NCBI RefSeq assembly: GCF_037023145.1
Contig: NZ_CP146092.1
Span: forward strand, 558,001 to 622,000
Source: Ralstonia sp. RRA
Lineage (GTDB): Bacteria > Pseudomonadota > Gammaproteobacteria > Burkholderiales > Burkholderiaceae
Length of the DNA stretch: 64,000 nucleotides
Direction: 5' to 3'
The translations under genes and the position numbers were made by a program. The notes beneath the pieces were generated by a model. The model was not told the DNA's origin and did not search any database. It saw nothing but the letters and a program-made list of their open reading frames with translations. Shown piece by piece: positions 1-9,274 of the stretch (its first letter is position 1; each line of letters opens with the position of its first letter).

Positions 1-572
1 CGTGCGGTACTGCCCTGCGCAAACACGGCAATCGGAAGCGGGCGCTCCTGCCACACCTTTCTTGCGGGTGACCCGGCCCACACCATCGGCTCGTAGCGGA
101 CGAATTCGCCTGCAATGCCTTTCGTTTTCGTCATGCAGGCTAGGTCCAGCGTGTTGTCCTTGAGCAGTGGGGCGAGCGCACTGCTGGGCAGGCCGATGAC
201 CCGGATTTCCACACGCGGATGCGCAACCGCAAACTTGCTCAAAACCTGCGGCAGCAATGATGCGGCGTAGTCATCCGGAACACCAATCGTGACGCGGCCC
301 TTGATCTCCGGGCGGACGACCGACGCCCACGCCTCATCGCGCATCGCGAGCATGCGGCGGCCATAGTCCGACAGCGTTTTGCCTTCTGCGGTAATCGCTA
401 CGCTGCGGGTGCTCCGCACGAAAAGCGGCTTGCCCAGCGCTTCTTCCAGCGCCTTGATCTGCATGCTCACCGCCGACGGTGATCGATGCACGGATTCCGC
501 CCCACGCACAAACGATCCCGTCTCGGCAACGGCCACCAGCATCTCCAGTACATCCAGATCGAGCTTCTTCAT
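1..572 (-). CDS. LysR-family transcriptional regulator (3' end outside window)
   Basis: The minus strand is open from an ATG at 572 to the window edge. It begins MKKLDLDVLEMLVAVAETGS and continues with the winged-helix pattern of LysR regulators (ESVHRSPSAVSMQIKALEEALG, then PLFVRSTRSVAITAEG). The start of the periplasmic-binding-like effector domain follows (KGRVTIGVPDDYAASLLPQVL). About 190 residues are visible; LysR proteins are usually near 300, so the C-terminal third lies outside. It is transcribed divergently from the LysE-type exporter at 676. That is the classic LysE/LysG-like arrangement, so control of that exporter is a reasonable inference. The effector is unknown. Confidence 0.88.
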   Translation of the reverse strand, partial: MKKLDLDVLEMLVAVAETGSFVRGAESVHRSPSAVSMQIKALEEALGKPLFVRSTRSVAITAEGKTLSDYGRRMLAMRDEAWASVVRPEIKGRVTIGVPDDYAASLLPQVLSKFAVAHPRVEIRVIGLPSSALAPLLKDNTLDLACMTKTKGIAGEFVRYEPMVWAGSPARKVWQERPLPIAVFAQGSTA

Positions 573-675
573 GTTCGTCAGAAAACCTGAGGAATCGGTT
601 CAGTTTAATTCGTTTTACTCGAGAAAACGCGAATCCGATACTACGGCCAACGAGCACTTGAAGGAGCCCACAAAC

Positions 676-1323
676 ATGCAGGGTGCGGGGTCAATTTACG
701 GATTCCTGGCAGTCGGTGGCATGCTTGCCGTGACACCAGGCCCGAACATGGTCTACGTGATGTCGCGCTCGATCGCGCAAGGGCGCACGGCGGGATTGAT
801 CTCGCTGGCGGGCGTCATGCTCGGCTACCTCTTCTACATGTTCGGGGCGGCGTTCGGTATCACGGCGTTCTTCCTGAGCGTGCCCTATGCCGGCAGCGTT
901 CTGGGAGCGGTGGGCGCGGCCTATCTGTTCTACCTGGCGTGGCAGGCAGTGCGGCCGGGTGGCCGGTCTCCTCTGGAGGTTCGCGATCTGCCTCGTGAAC
1001 AGCCGCGCAGGCTGCTGGTGATGGGTGCAACCACAAGCCTGTTGAATCCCAAGCTCGCGATGATCTTTCTGTCGCTCCTGCCGCAGTTCATCGACTATCA
1101 GCACGGTAGCGTTCTCAAGCAATCGCTCGCGCTTGGCGCGTCATTGATCGTCGCATTCGCTACCGTCAATGGCTTGGTGGCAATCTGCTCCGGCAGCATG
1201 GCGACGCTGCTATCGCGTCGACCTGGGCTCCTGCTAGCGCAACGCTGGGCGATGGGCACTGTGCTGGGTGTGCTGGGGGCACATATGTGCGTCGATGCGT
1301 TGAAGCTGGCGGGCGTGTATTGA
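676..1323 (+). CDS. LysE/RhtB-family amino-acid exporter
   Basis: A 215-residue integral membrane protein with the family's N-terminal signature (MLAVTPGPNMVYVMSRSIAQ) and about six hydrophobic segments, close to the usual 205-215 residues of LysE/RhtB exporters. The family exports amino acids or related metabolites across the inner membrane; the substrate cannot be read from sequence. The reading frame is open far upstream to 379, but the ATG at 676 is preceded by AAGGAG and is the only start giving a normal-length protein. The upstream extension overlaps the divergent LysR gene and is rejected. The divergent LysR is the likely regulator. Confidence 0.9.
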   Translation: MQGAGSIYGFLAVGGMLAVTPGPNMVYVMSRSIAQGRTAGLISLAGVMLGYLFYMFGAAFGITAFFLSVPYAGSVLGAVGAAYLFYLAWQAVRPGGRSPLEVRDLPREQPRRLLVMGATTSLLNPKLAMIFLSLLPQFIDYQHGSVLKQSLALGASLIVAFATVNGLVAICSGSMATLLSRRPGLLLAQRWAMGTVLGVLGAHMCVDALKLAGVY

Positions 1324-1374
1324 GTGACGTACAGCCGCTGGCGGAGCGCGGCTGGAGGCCAAAGCGGGCTTCCG

Positions 1375-2028
1375 TCAGCCGTCCGATGGCTTGCCCGTGA
1401 ACACCGCCAACTGCGCCGCAAAAGCCCGCTGGTAACCAGGCCGCGCTTCACCACGGGCGACATAGGCCGCCAGCGTCGGAAACGCATCCAGCAGGCCCGA
1501 CGGCCGCAGCCTGAGCAGCACCGACACCATCAGCAGATCGCCCGCGCTGAACGCACCATCGAGCCAATCTGCATCGCCCAGGCGGGCAGAAAGCTGGTCT
1601 AGCCGATGGCGGATGCGATCCATGATCAACGGCAGGCGCTCCTTGGTCCAGGGCTTGTCGCCCTCTTGAAACTTGGCGGTGGAGAGTTCGAGGATCGGCG
1701 GCTCCACGGTGTTCAGCGCCGCAAACATCCATGCGATTGCCCGTGCTCGCGCATTGCCATCGTCCGGTAAAAGACCCGCATGGCGCTCGGCAATATGGAG
1801 AATGATCGCGCCTGTCTCGAACAAGACGAGATCGCCTTCCTCATAGGTGGGAATCTGGCCGAAGGGCTGCAGGCCCAGATGTGCGGGCGCCTTCATCGCA
1901 TGGAACGAGACGAGGCGAACTTCGTAGGGTTGGCCCACTTCTTCGAGCGCCCAGCGAACGCGCGTGTCACGCGCCAGTCCCTTGCCGCCATCGGGCGACC
2001 GTTCGAAGGCGGTGATGATGGGAGTCAT
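1375..2028 (-). CDS. Glutathione S-transferase family protein
   Basis: A 217-residue cytosolic GST. The N-terminal thioredoxin-fold domain contains the cis-proline glutathione-binding segment (QPFGQIPTYEEGDLVLFETGAI), with ET in the position that contacts the glutathione gamma-glutamyl group. An all-helical C-terminal domain follows from about residue 90. GSTs conjugate or isomerise electrophiles with glutathione; the substrate is unknown. The frame is open nine codons upstream to 2055, but the ATG at 2028 has an AAGGAG site nine bases before it and starts at MTPIITAFERSPDGG, the natural first beta strand. It is convergent with the LysE gene, 51 bp away. Confidence 0.88.
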   Translation of the reverse strand: MTPIITAFERSPDGGKGLARDTRVRWALEEVGQPYEVRLVSFHAMKAPAHLGLQPFGQIPTYEEGDLVLFETGAIILHIAERHAGLLPDDGNARARAIAWMFAALNTVEPPILELSTAKFQEGDKPWTKERLPLIMDRIRHRLDQLSARLGDADWLDGAFSAGDLLMVSVLLRLRPSGLLDAFPTLAAYVARGEARPGYQRAFAAQLAVFTGKPSDG

Positions 2029-2229
2029 TGATGTGCTCTCCTTGCCTTGTTTCACCTACGACGAAAGGGCTGTCAGTTCGATGCCTTTACGGTTTGAGCG
2101 CCTAGCGTCGTGTATGGCAGACAAACTGCACTAGCGCCTTAGGTTAGTCCAACCGGCAGCTCAACTGCCAACAAGCCTCAGCCCTCAAGTCGAGTTCGAT
2201 GCCAGGTCCCCGATGGCGTTTCCGTTCGG

Positions 2230-2928
2230 TTAGATCAACGTCGAATCATCATCCGAATAATCACCGCCACCCAGGTCGCTATCGTCGACCAGCCCGAGGC
2301 TGTCGTCACGCGAGGCTGTGTTGCCATTGCTATTGCCGCTATCACCGTCGTAGTAGTTGTTGATCACCGTTTCCGTGGAGCCGCCCATCAACGGCTGCTG
2401 GCCAAAGAAGCCGCCACCGCCGCCGCTGTTGTGATGGAACAGGTTTTCGATGCCTTGGAACAGGAGCGCGCCGCCGGCCACGCCGGCTGCCGTGGTGGCC
2501 ACGCTGCCCAGCGTGCTGCCCAGGCCGCCGCTGAAGAAGCCCGAGCGCACGGGTTGCGCCGGAGCCTGTTGTGCCGGCTGGGCCTGCGGCGGCATCTGCA
2601 TGGGGGCCGCCTGTTGGGGTGCGAACCCCGGGTTGGGCGCCGCGCTGTTGGCGTGGCTGCCCCAGTTATTGGCCGAATCCATGAACGACGCGCTGCGGCC
2701 GGCTTGTGCCGCTTGCAACTGGTTCTGCAGGGTGACGATCTGCGTCTGGGCCGACGCCAGGGCCTGATCGAGCAGCATGGCGCGCTGCACGAGCAGGTAC
2801 GCGGCATCCGGCTGGCGTGCAGCGGCGTCCAGAATGCGGGCTTCGGCCTGCGGGTCCTTGGCCCCGGCGCGTGCTTGCGTCAGTTGGGCCAGGAAGTTTT
2901 CCAGGGCTTGCAGTTCTTGCGGGGACAT
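2230..2928 (-). CDS. DUF2076 (COG3416) domain protein
   Basis: A 232-residue protein of the DUF2076/COG3416 type. The helical N-terminus (MSPQELQALENFLAQL, then ARILDAAARQPDAAYLLVQRAMLLDQAL, then a short coiled-coil QTQIVTLQNQLQAAQ) is the conserved part. A Gln/Pro/Ala-rich linker comes next, then a Gly/Ala segment with a short hydrophobic stretch (about residues 135-160), and a Gly/Asp-rich acidic tail ending DSDLGGGDYSDDDSTLI. Database annotations call the family a periplasmic ligand-binding sensor, but no signal peptide is visible here and the role is undetermined. It is a single gene with no operon partner. Confidence 0.85.
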   Translation of the reverse strand: MSPQELQALENFLAQLTQARAGAKDPQAEARILDAAARQPDAAYLLVQRAMLLDQALASAQTQIVTLQNQLQAAQAGRSASFMDSANNWGSHANSAAPNPGFAPQQAAPMQMPPQAQPAQQAPAQPVRSGFFSGGLGSTLGSVATTAAGVAGGALLFQGIENLFHHNSGGGGGFFGQQPLMGGSTETVINNYYDGDSGNSNGNTASRDDSLGLVDDSDLGGGDYSDDDSTLI

Positions 2929-3030
2929 GGCGCGGTTTCCTATTGGGGTGGATGCGACGTGTCCAAGTTAGGGGCCAAGTCTTAAACCACAATTAAGGCC
3001 GGATGGATTCTTGTGTAACGGCCTGTAACC

Positions 3031-4002
3031 CTAGGCCGCTGGCCGGTACTGGCTCGGGTTGGCGCCCGACACCTTGCGCATCAGGCGCCGCAGGGCGGTG
3101 GCGTCTTCGTAGCCCACGGCTTCGGCCACGCGGTCGATGGTCATGCGGCTGGACTCGATCAGCATGCGGGCGCGGTTCAGGCGCACGCTCTGTATCAGGG
3201 CGAGGGTGCTTCTGCCGGTGGCTTCCTGCACGTGCCGCGACAGCGTGCGTTGCGACATGGCAAATTCGTCGGCTAGCGCCTGCACGCTGGGCGGGTTGGG
3301 CAGGGCGGTTTCAATGCGCGCCACCAGCCGGCCGACGAGTGCATTGCCGTTGGCCAGCATGGCAGGCACCACAAACGGCGCCTGCGCGTGGCGGCCATCG
3401 ATCAGCAGTACGCGCCCCACGGCATCGGCCAGCGCCACGCCAAAGCGTGTGCGCAGCAGGTGCAGCATCAGATCAGTCTGCGCGAAGGCGGCGCCGGCGG
3501 TGCTGACGGGGCCATCGGCGCAGACCATGCGATCCGCATCGACCGTGCATGCGGGTTCCAACTGCTGCAGCGTGGCGGCCAGCCACCATGAGGTCGTCAC
3601 ACGGCGCTCTGGCAGCAGCCCGGCTGCCTGCAGCAGAAACACCGCAGAACACGATGCCGCCACGTGGCCGCCTGCTGCGGCATGTGTGGCCAGGGTGCGT
3701 GCTGCCCGCAGGGCATCGTCACGCGCCAGGCGTGCGGCCAGGGCACCGGCATCGTCAATGCCGAGCCCAGGCACGACCCACGTGCTGCTATCAGGCCGGG
3801 GCCGCTTGGGCAAGGTTGCTGCATCGATCTGCATGCCGCTGCTCAGCCGCACATTGGGAGCGTCTGCCGACAGCACGCGCCACGTTGGGCGTGCCGCCTT
3901 CACGCGCGGCGCAAGCGTCGACGCCGCGTGCAGAACGTCCAGCGTGGCTGCCACGCTGGTGGCATACGCGCCGGAGAGGACGAGGATGGTGAAATCCGTC
4001 AT
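3031..4002 (-). CDS. GlxA-family transcriptional regulator (DJ-1/PfpI domain + AraC HTH)
   Basis: A 323-residue regulator. Residues about 1-180 form a DJ-1/PfpI-like amidotransferase fold (FTILVLSGAYATSVAATLDVL; HVAASCSAVFLLQAAGLL, the Cys elbow). Residues about 215-320 form an AraC-type double helix-turn-helix (VQALADEFAMSQRTLSRHVQ, then MTIDRVAEAVGYEDATALRR). Such GlxA proteins are cytosolic DNA-binding regulators; the DJ-1 domain is thought to sense a ligand rather than catalyse. It is divergent from the tautomerase/hydrolase pair at 4100-5389 with a 97-bp intergenic region, so it probably controls those genes (inference). Confidence 0.88.
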   Translation of the reverse strand: MTDFTILVLSGAYATSVAATLDVLHAASTLAPRVKAARPTWRVLSADAPNVRLSSGMQIDAATLPKRPRPDSSTWVVPGLGIDDAGALAARLARDDALRAARTLATHAAAGGHVAASCSAVFLLQAAGLLPERRVTTSWWLAATLQQLEPACTVDADRMVCADGPVSTAGAAFAQTDLMLHLLRTRFGVALADAVGRVLLIDGRHAQAPFVVPAMLANGNALVGRLVARIETALPNPPSVQALADEFAMSQRTLSRHVQEATGRSTLALIQSVRLNRARMLIESSRMTIDRVAEAVGYEDATALRRLMRKVSGANPSQYRPAA

Positions 4003-4099
4003 GACCGAATTTGCCTGAAAGATGTCGAAATCGACACTGCCAGTCTAGCGGCCATCGGCGTTCAATGCTGGCATTCCCACAACACGCACGGTTGTCTGC

Positions 4100-4558
4100 A
4101 TGCCAAACATCCTCGTCAAGATTCCTGCCGATACCTTTGATGGCGCCGCACGCGCCGCGCTTGCCCGCCGCATGACCGAAGCTGCGGCACTGGCGGAGCA
4201 GATTCCCGAAGACCCGCGCAAGCGCCTGACCACCTGGGTGGTCGTGGAAGAGGTGGCGGCTGGCGCGTGGTGGTGTGGTGGTGCGGATCTATCAGCGCAG
4301 ATCGTGCCGTGCCTGGCCTTCGTCTGCGTACCAGCCGGGGTACTGGATGCTGCCGCCCGCGCGCTGTTTGTGCAGCAGATGCATGACGCCTTTGCGCAGA
4401 CACTGCCGGCTGCCGATGGCCGGCGCACCGTCACCTCGGTGGTGCTGCACGACGTGGCAGACGGCACCTGGGGCGTGAACGGCGCGTTGTGGATGCTGCC
4501 CGATTTCGCCAGGGCATCCGGCTATGCGCATCTGCAGCACCTTGCTACCCACGCCTGA
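4100..4558 (+). CDS. Tautomerase-superfamily protein
   Basis: A 152-residue protein that begins MPNILVKIPADTFDG. Proline follows the initiator Met, as required for the N-terminal Pro1 general base of the 4-oxalocrotonate tautomerase superfamily. The chain reads as two related halves: the N-terminal half around RARMTEAAALAEQI-type helices and TTWVVVEE, and a second half with ALFVQQMHDAFAQTL and VVLHDVADGTWGVNG. This is the duplicated beta-alpha-beta layout of long tautomerases such as MSAD or cis-CaaD relatives. The substrate is unknown. It lies 15 bp before the hydrolase gene and is probably co-transcribed with it. Confidence 0.75.
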   Translation: MPNILVKIPADTFDGAARAALARRMTEAAALAEQIPEDPRKRLTTWVVVEEVAAGAWWCGGADLSAQIVPCLAFVCVPAGVLDAAARALFVQQMHDAFAQTLPAADGRRTVTSVVLHDVADGTWGVNGALWMLPDFARASGYAHLQHLATHA

Positions 4559-4573
4559 CTACGGAGCCCGCAC

Positions 4574-5389
4574 ATGACAAGCCACCACCTGCAGGAAGAC
4601 GATCGTCTGGAAGACTTTGCATGTCGCCAGATCACGCTGGATGGCATCACCAAAACCGTGTACGTGGCCGGCACGGGCCCTGCCGTGATCATCATGGCCG
4701 AGATGCCCGGCATCAGCCCGCACGTGGCGCGGTTTGCGCGTTGGGTGCGGGATGTGGGGCTGACGGTCTACATGCCGTCGCTGTTCGGGCGCGATGGTGC
4801 GGTGCCCGAGGCGGAGGCCGGGGCGGAAGTTTTTCGGCACGCGTGCGTGAGTGCGGAGTTCCGCGCGTTTGCGGCCAACCAGTCGAGCCCGGTCACGCTG
4901 TGGCTGCGCGCGCTGGCGCGGTTGGCGCATGCAGAGTGCGGTGGCCCCGGCGTGGGTGCTATCGGCATGTGCTTTACCGGCAATTTTGCGCTGACGATGA
5001 TGCTGGAGCCCGCCATGCTGGCGCCAGTGCTGTGCCAGCCGTCATTGCCGTTGAACGCGCCGGGCGGGATCGAGATTGCACCGGAGGATGTCGCTGCCGT
5101 GCGCCAGCGGCTGGAGCGTGAAGACCTGACCGTGCTGGCCTACCGGTTTGAGGGCGACCGCTTCTGCCGTGCGCAGCGGTTTGCGGCATATGCGCAGGCG
5201 TTGGGTGATCGTTTCGTGGCGCGCGTGCTGCCCGACAGCGCTGCGCACTCGAGCCCGCCACCGTTCTTTGCGCAGCATGTGCCGTGTCCGCACAGCGTGG
5301 TCACCGCCCACCTGATCGACGCCGCCGGAGAACCTACGGTAGCCGCCCGCGACGAGATTCTGGCGTTCTTCCGGAAGCGCCTTACCTGA
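4574..5389 (+). CDS. Dienelactone hydrolase family protein
   Basis: A 271-residue cytosolic alpha/beta-hydrolase of the dienelactone hydrolase family. The nucleophile elbow reads GMCFTGNF with Cys at residue 133, matching the G-x-C-x-G nucleophile of DLH rather than a serine. PAVIIMAEMPGISPHVARFARW carries the oxyanion-hole region, and HSVVTAHLIDAAG lies near the C-terminus. DLH enzymes open carboxymethylene-butenolide lactones or related esters. A GGAG site precedes the ATG. With the upstream tautomerase it forms a two-gene unit divergent from a GlxA regulator. The substrate is not known and it need not belong to the aromatic operon downstream. Confidence 0.85.
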   Translation: MTSHHLQEDDRLEDFACRQITLDGITKTVYVAGTGPAVIIMAEMPGISPHVARFARWVRDVGLTVYMPSLFGRDGAVPEAEAGAEVFRHACVSAEFRAFAANQSSPVTLWLRALARLAHAECGGPGVGAIGMCFTGNFALTMMLEPAMLAPVLCQPSLPLNAPGGIEIAPEDVAAVRQRLEREDLTVLAYRFEGDRFCRAQRFAAYAQALGDRFVARVLPDSAAHSSPPPFFAQHVPCPHSVVTAHLIDAAGEPTVAARDEILAFFRKRLT

Positions 5390-5439
5390 GTCGTCCACCG
5401 TGCCCAGGAGTGCGCCCAGCGCCGCCCCTTTGGTGTAAA

Positions 5440-5524
5440 CCCAGGGGCGTCGTTCTGCCAATTTACTTTACAACTAAACTATTCATGACTAATGTAATAC
5501 CGCATCGAACGCGGAGCCGTTGTC
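5440..5524 (+). promoter_or_regulatory. AT-rich putative promoter/operator of the aromatic-CoA operon
   Basis: A short AT-rich island (about 5458-5500) interrupts otherwise GC-rich DNA just before the first operon gene. It contains imperfect TTTACA/TGTAA arms and two ACTAA direct repeats. It is the obvious place for the operon promoter and for binding of the MarR protein encoded at 8669. No exact consensus can be assigned by eye. Confidence 0.35.
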
Positions 5525-7888
5525 ATGAAGATCGTCTGTATTGGTGGTGGGCCGGCTGGCCTGTACTTTGCCCTGCTGATGAAGCTGCAGGACCCGTCAC
5601 ACGACATCACCGTTGTGGAGCGCAACCGGCCGTATGACACCTTCGGCTGGGGTGTGGTCTTCTCAGACCAGACGCTGGGCAACCTCCAGCGGGCCGACGC
5701 CAAGAGCGCCGCGCAGATCCTCGATGCCTTCAACCATTGGGATGACATTGAAGTCCACATCCGCGGCCAGGTGGTGCGCTCGGGTGGCCATGGCTTCTGC
5801 GGCATCGGGCGCAAGCGCTTGCTGAACATCCTGCAGGCGCGTTGTGAAGAAGAGGGTGTCAAGCTCGTCTTTGAAACCGATGTGCAAGATGACACGGCCT
5901 ATGCCGACGCTGATCTCATCATCGCCAGCGACGGCCTGAACAGCCGCATCCGTACCAAGTACGCCGCCACGTATCAACCCGATATCGACACGCGCCGCTG
6001 CCGCTTTGTCTGGCTCGGCACGCACAAGCTGTTCGAGGCCTTTACGTTTGCGTTTGAACAGACCGAGCACGGCTGGTTCCAGGCGCATGCGTACCGCTTT
6101 GATGACGAGACCTCCACCTTTATCGTGGAGGCGCCGGAAGAGGTGTGGCGCGCGGCGGGGCTGGAGACGATGGAGAAAGAAGACGCCATCGCCTACTGCG
6201 AGCGCCTGTTCGCCAAATACCTCGATGGCAACAAGCTGATCTCCAACGCCACGCACCTGCGCGGCTCGGCACAGTGGATTCGCTTTCCGCGCGTGGTGTG
6301 CCGGCACTGGGTGCACACCAACGAGAACAACACGCCGGTCGTGCTGATGGGCGATGCTGCGCATACGGCGCACTTCTCGATCGGCTCGGGCACCAAGCTG
6401 GCGCTGGAGGATTCGATTGAACTCGCGCGCAGCATTGGCCAGTACCCGGGCGACTTGAAGGGCGCGCTCGAACACTACGAAGCCGTGCGCAGCGTGGAAG
6501 TGCTGCGCATCCAGAACGCGGCGCGCAACTCGACCGAGTGGTTTGAAAACGTCGACCGCTACGCCAACCTGCCGACCGAGCAGTTTGCGTATTCGCTGCT
6601 CACGCGAAGCCAGCGCATCAGCCACGAAAACCTGCGCCAGCGCGACAAGCGCTACCTCGAACAGTTTGAAGACTGGATTGCCGAGCAGGCCGGCGCGCCA
6701 CGTGCGCCCGAGCATGGCCCCGTGCCGCCGATGTTCACGCCCTTCACCGTGCGCGGCGTCACGCTCAAGAACCGCGTGGTGGTGTCGCCCATGGCGCAGT
6801 ACTCGTGTGAAGACGGCCAGCCGGCGGACTACCACCTCGTGCACCTGGGCGCGCGCGCCATGGGCGGTGCAGGGTTGGTGATGGCTGAAATGACCTGCGT
6901 GTCGCCCGACGCGCGCATCACGCCGGGCTGCCCGGGTTTGTGGAACACCGACCAGCGCGACGGCTGGGCGCGCATTGTCCAGTTCGTGCATGGCAACAGC
7001 GATGCGAAGCTCGGCATCCAGCTCGGCCACGCAGGCGCCAAAGGCTCGACGCGCGTGGCGTGGGAGGGCATCGATCTGCCGCTGGACAAAGGGCAGAACT
7101 GGCCGCTCATCTCGGCATCGCCCCAGCAGTATCTGGATGGCGTGAGCCAGTGGTCGCACGCCATGACGCGAGACGACATGGACCGCGTGCGTGATGACTT
7201 CGTGCACTCGGCACGTCTAGCGGCGCAGGCCGGCTTCGATTGGCTGGAGCTGCACTGCGCGCACGGGTATCTGCTGTCGTCGTTCATCTCGCCGCTGACG
7301 AACCAGCGCAATGACGAATACGGCGGCTCGCTGGAAAACCGCCTGCGTTTTCCGCTGGAAGTCTTCCATGCGGTGCGCGAGGTGTGGCCGAGCACGAAGC
7401 CGATGTCGGTGCGTATTTCCGCGCACGACTGGGTGGAAGGCGGCATCACGCCGGACGATGCGGTGGAAATTGCGCGCATCTTTAAGGCCGCGGGCGCGGA
7501 CATGATCGACTGCTCGTCGGGCCAGGTCAGCAAGAAAGAGCAGCCGGTGTTCGGCCGCATGTTTCAGACGCCGTTTGCCGACCGCGTGCGCAACGAGGCG
7601 GGCATCGCCACCATCGCCGTGGGCGCGATTTCCGAGGCGGACCACGTGAACAGCATCATCGCCGCCGGCCGTGCGGACCTGTGCGCCGTGGCGCGCCCGC
7701 ACCTGGCCAACCCGGCCTGGACGCTGAACGAAGCCGCACGCATCGGCTACCTCGATATGCCGTGGCCCAAGCAGTACCGCGCGGGCAAGCTGCAACTCGA
7801 ACGCAATCTCGAACGTGAACGTGCGATGGCGGCGCAGGCGGCGGGGCTCTCGCCGCTGGAGCAGGCCAACCGCATGCAAGGGGTTTGA
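5525..7888 (+). CDS. Bifunctional FAD monooxygenase / OYE-like reductase, probable 2-aminobenzoyl-CoA monooxygenase/reductase
   Basis: A 787-residue fusion. Residues 1 to about 390 form a class A FAD monooxygenase ([15 protein letters not shown] at the N-terminus; [20 protein letters not shown] for the second FAD motif). Residues about 400-770 form an Old-Yellow-Enzyme type FMN domain ([48 protein letters not shown]). This architecture is that of Azoarcus evansii 2-aminobenzoyl-CoA monooxygenase/reductase, which hydroxylates and then partly reduces the aromatic ring of the CoA thioester. Databases often call homologues bifunctional salicylyl-CoA 5-hydroxylase/oxidoreductase. The neighbouring aryl-CoA ligase and beta-oxidation-like genes favour the 2-aminobenzoate assignment, but salicylate cannot be excluded. 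It is the first gene of an eight-gene operon. Confidence 0.85.
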   Translation: MKIVCIGGGPAGLYFALLMKLQDPSHDITVVERNRPYDTFGWGVVFSDQTLGNLQRADAKSAAQILDAFNHWDDIEVHIRGQVVRSGGHGFCGIGRKRLLNILQARCEEEGVKLVFETDVQDDTAYADADLIIASDGLNSRIRTKYAATYQPDIDTRRCRFVWLGTHKLFEAFTFAFEQTEHGWFQAHAYRFDDETSTFIVEAPEEVWRAAGLETMEKEDAIAYCERLFAKYLDGNKLISNATHLRGSAQWIRFPRVVCRHWVHTNENNTPVVLMGDAAHTAHFSIGSGTKLALEDSIELARSIGQYPGDLKGALEHYEAVRSVEVLRIQNAARNSTEWFENVDRYANLPTEQFAYSLLTRSQRISHENLRQRDKRYLEQFEDWIAEQAGAPRAPEHGPVPPMFTPFTVRGVTLKNRVVVSPMAQYSCEDGQPADYHLVHLGARAMGGAGLVMAEMTCVSPDARITPGCPGLWNTDQRDGWARIVQFVHGNSDAKLGIQLGHAGAKGSTRVAWEGIDLPLDKGQNWPLISASPQQYLDGVSQWSHAMTRDDMDRVRDDFVHSARLAAQAGFDWLELHCAHGYLLSSFISPLTNQRNDEYGGSLENRLRFPLEVFHAVREVWPSTKPMSVRISAHDWVEGGITPDDAVEIARIFKAAGADMIDCSSGQVSKKEQPVFGRMFQTPFADRVRNEAGIATIAVGAISEADHVNSIIAAGRADLCAVARPHLANPAWTLNEAARIGYLDMPWPKQYRAGKLQLERNLERERAMAAQAAGLSPLEQANRMQGV

Positions 7889-7889
7889 C

Positions 7890-8672
7890 GTGACGACATC
7901 CGCGATGCTGGCAGGACATCATGCCGTCGTCACCGGAGCCGGCCGGGGGATTGGCGCGGCCATCGCTACACAACTGGCCGCACAAGGCGCCACGCTCACG
8001 CTGATGGGCCGTAACGCAGCGGTGTTGGAGGCGACGGCCAAGACGCTGCCGGACAGCACTCGCGCGCAGGTCGTTACGTGCGACGTGACGGATGCGGTGA
8101 GTGTGTCCGCTGCGTTCGAGTCCGCACGCGCTGGCCTCGGCGCCATCTCCATCCTCGTCAACAACGCAGGGCAGGCCGAGAGCGCATCGTTTGCCAAGAC
8201 CACGCTCGACCAATGGCAGCGCATGCTGGCCGTGAACCTGACAGGCACGTTCCTGTGTACACAGGCCGCGCTGGCCGATGTGCAGGCCTCGGGCCGCGGG
8301 CGCATCGTCAACATCGCCAGCACAGCGGGGCAGCGTGGATATGCGTATGTGTCGGCGTATGTGGCCGCCAAGCATGGCGTGATTGGCCTCACGCGCTCGT
8401 TGGCGCTGGAGCTGGCGGCGCGTGGTGTCACCGTCAATGCAGTGTGCCCTGGCTACACGGAGACCGACATCGTGCGCGAGAGCATCGACCGCATCGTCGC
8501 CCGCACCGGTCGCAGCGCAGAAGAAGCCCGCGCTGAACTGACCAAGGGCAACCCGCAAGGCCGGCTGGTGACGCCCGATGAAGTGGCCAACGCCGTGGTT
8601 TGGCTGTGCTCCGAAGGCGCATCGTCGATCACGGGGCAGGCCATCTCGGTCTCCGGCGGGGAGGTGATGTGA
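7890..8672 (+). CDS. SDR-family oxidoreductase, putative 3-hydroxyacyl-CoA dehydrogenase
   Basis: A classical short-chain dehydrogenase of about 260 residues. The Rossmann glycine motif TGAGRGIG is near residue 16, NNAGQAES lies at the end of beta 4, and the catalytic pair Y-x-x-x-K is in YVSAYVAAKHG. The C-terminus ([15 protein letters not shown]) is typical. The GTG at 7890, one base after the monooxygenase stop and preceded by AAGGGG, is the preferred start; an in-frame ATG at 7905 is the alternative. By position it should oxidise the hydroxyacyl-CoA formed in the modified beta-oxidation of the reduced ring (inference from pathway logic). It overlaps the MarR gene by four bases. Confidence 0.85.
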   Translation: MTTSAMLAGHHAVVTGAGRGIGAAIATQLAAQGATLTLMGRNAAVLEATAKTLPDSTRAQVVTCDVTDAVSVSAAFESARAGLGAISILVNNAGQAESASFAKTTLDQWQRMLAVNLTGTFLCTQAALADVQASGRGRIVNIASTAGQRGYAYVSAYVAAKHGVIGLTRSLALELAARGVTVNAVCPGYTETDIVRESIDRIVARTGRSAEEARAELTKGNPQGRLVTPDEVANAVVWLCSEGASSITGQAISVSGGEVM

Positions 8673-9274
8673 GTACCGGAAGCAACCGCCGCAAGACCGC
8701 GCTCGCCACCCGCGCCTCCGGTTATCACAAGGTGGTGCAGGCCCTGGGCGATGAACGCATCGGCCTGGAAGCCCGCGCGCAGGTGGACGACCACATGGAC
8801 GTGAAGATCTGGCTGCGCCTCTTGGCCTGCAGCACGCAGATCGAGCAGCAGATCCGCCAGCGCCTGCGCACGCGCTTCAACACCACGCTGCCGCGCTTCG
8901 ACTATCTGGCGCAGCTTGACCGCTATCCGGACGGCATGCGCATGAACGTGCTGTCGCGCTACCTGATGGTGACGGGCGGCAACGTCACCGGCTTGACCGA
9001 CCAGTTGGAGAAGGAGGGGCTGGTCAAGCGCGAGCCTGATCCAGACGACCGCCGGTCCTTCCGCGTGTCGCTCACCGACGCCGGCCGCCGGAACTTTGCC
9101 GAGATGGCCGCTGAACATGAACGCTGGCTGATCGAGATGTTCGACGGCCTGGGGCTCGCCAACAAGGACGCGCTGTACGCACAACTCGGTAGGCTGCGCA
9201 TGCACCTGGCCGCGCGCGAGGCAGAACTGGACGCCCGCGACGATCAACCTCAAACGAACTCGACCAAACCATGA
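8669..9274 (+). CDS. MarR-family transcriptional regulator
   Basis: A protein of about 201 residues with a MarR winged helix: [28 protein letters not shown] is the recognition-helix region and [19 protein letters not shown] is the diagnostic wing. The start chosen is the GTG at 8669, which overlaps the SDR stop (ATGTGAG). The upstream in-frame ATG at 8600 would bury most of its extension inside the SDR gene. MarR proteins are dimeric repressors relieved by aromatic ligands. Its location inside the operon suggests autoregulation by the pathway's CoA ester or acid. The likely operator is in the AT-rich region before 5525. Confidence 0.87.
   Translation: MSTGSNRRKTALATRASGYHKVVQALGDERIGLEARAQVDDHMDVKIWLRLLACSTQIEQQIRQRLRTRFNTTLPRFDYLAQLDRYPDGMRMNVLSRYLMVTGGNVTGLTDQLEKEGLVKREPDPDDRRSFRVSLTDAGRRNFAEMAAEHERWLIEMFDGLGLANKDALYAQLGRLRMHLAAREAELDARDDQPQTNSTKP

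Noticed and set aside
379..675. N-terminal extension of the LysE-type exporter
   Set aside because: The extension is antisense to the LysR gene, and the ATG at 676 has a good ribosome site and gives the family-typical start.
5663..7207. Long minus-strand frame of 514 codons opposite the monooxygenase
   Set aside because: High-GC shadow frame: Arg/His/Ala-rich, no domain, fully antisense to a clearly conserved gene.
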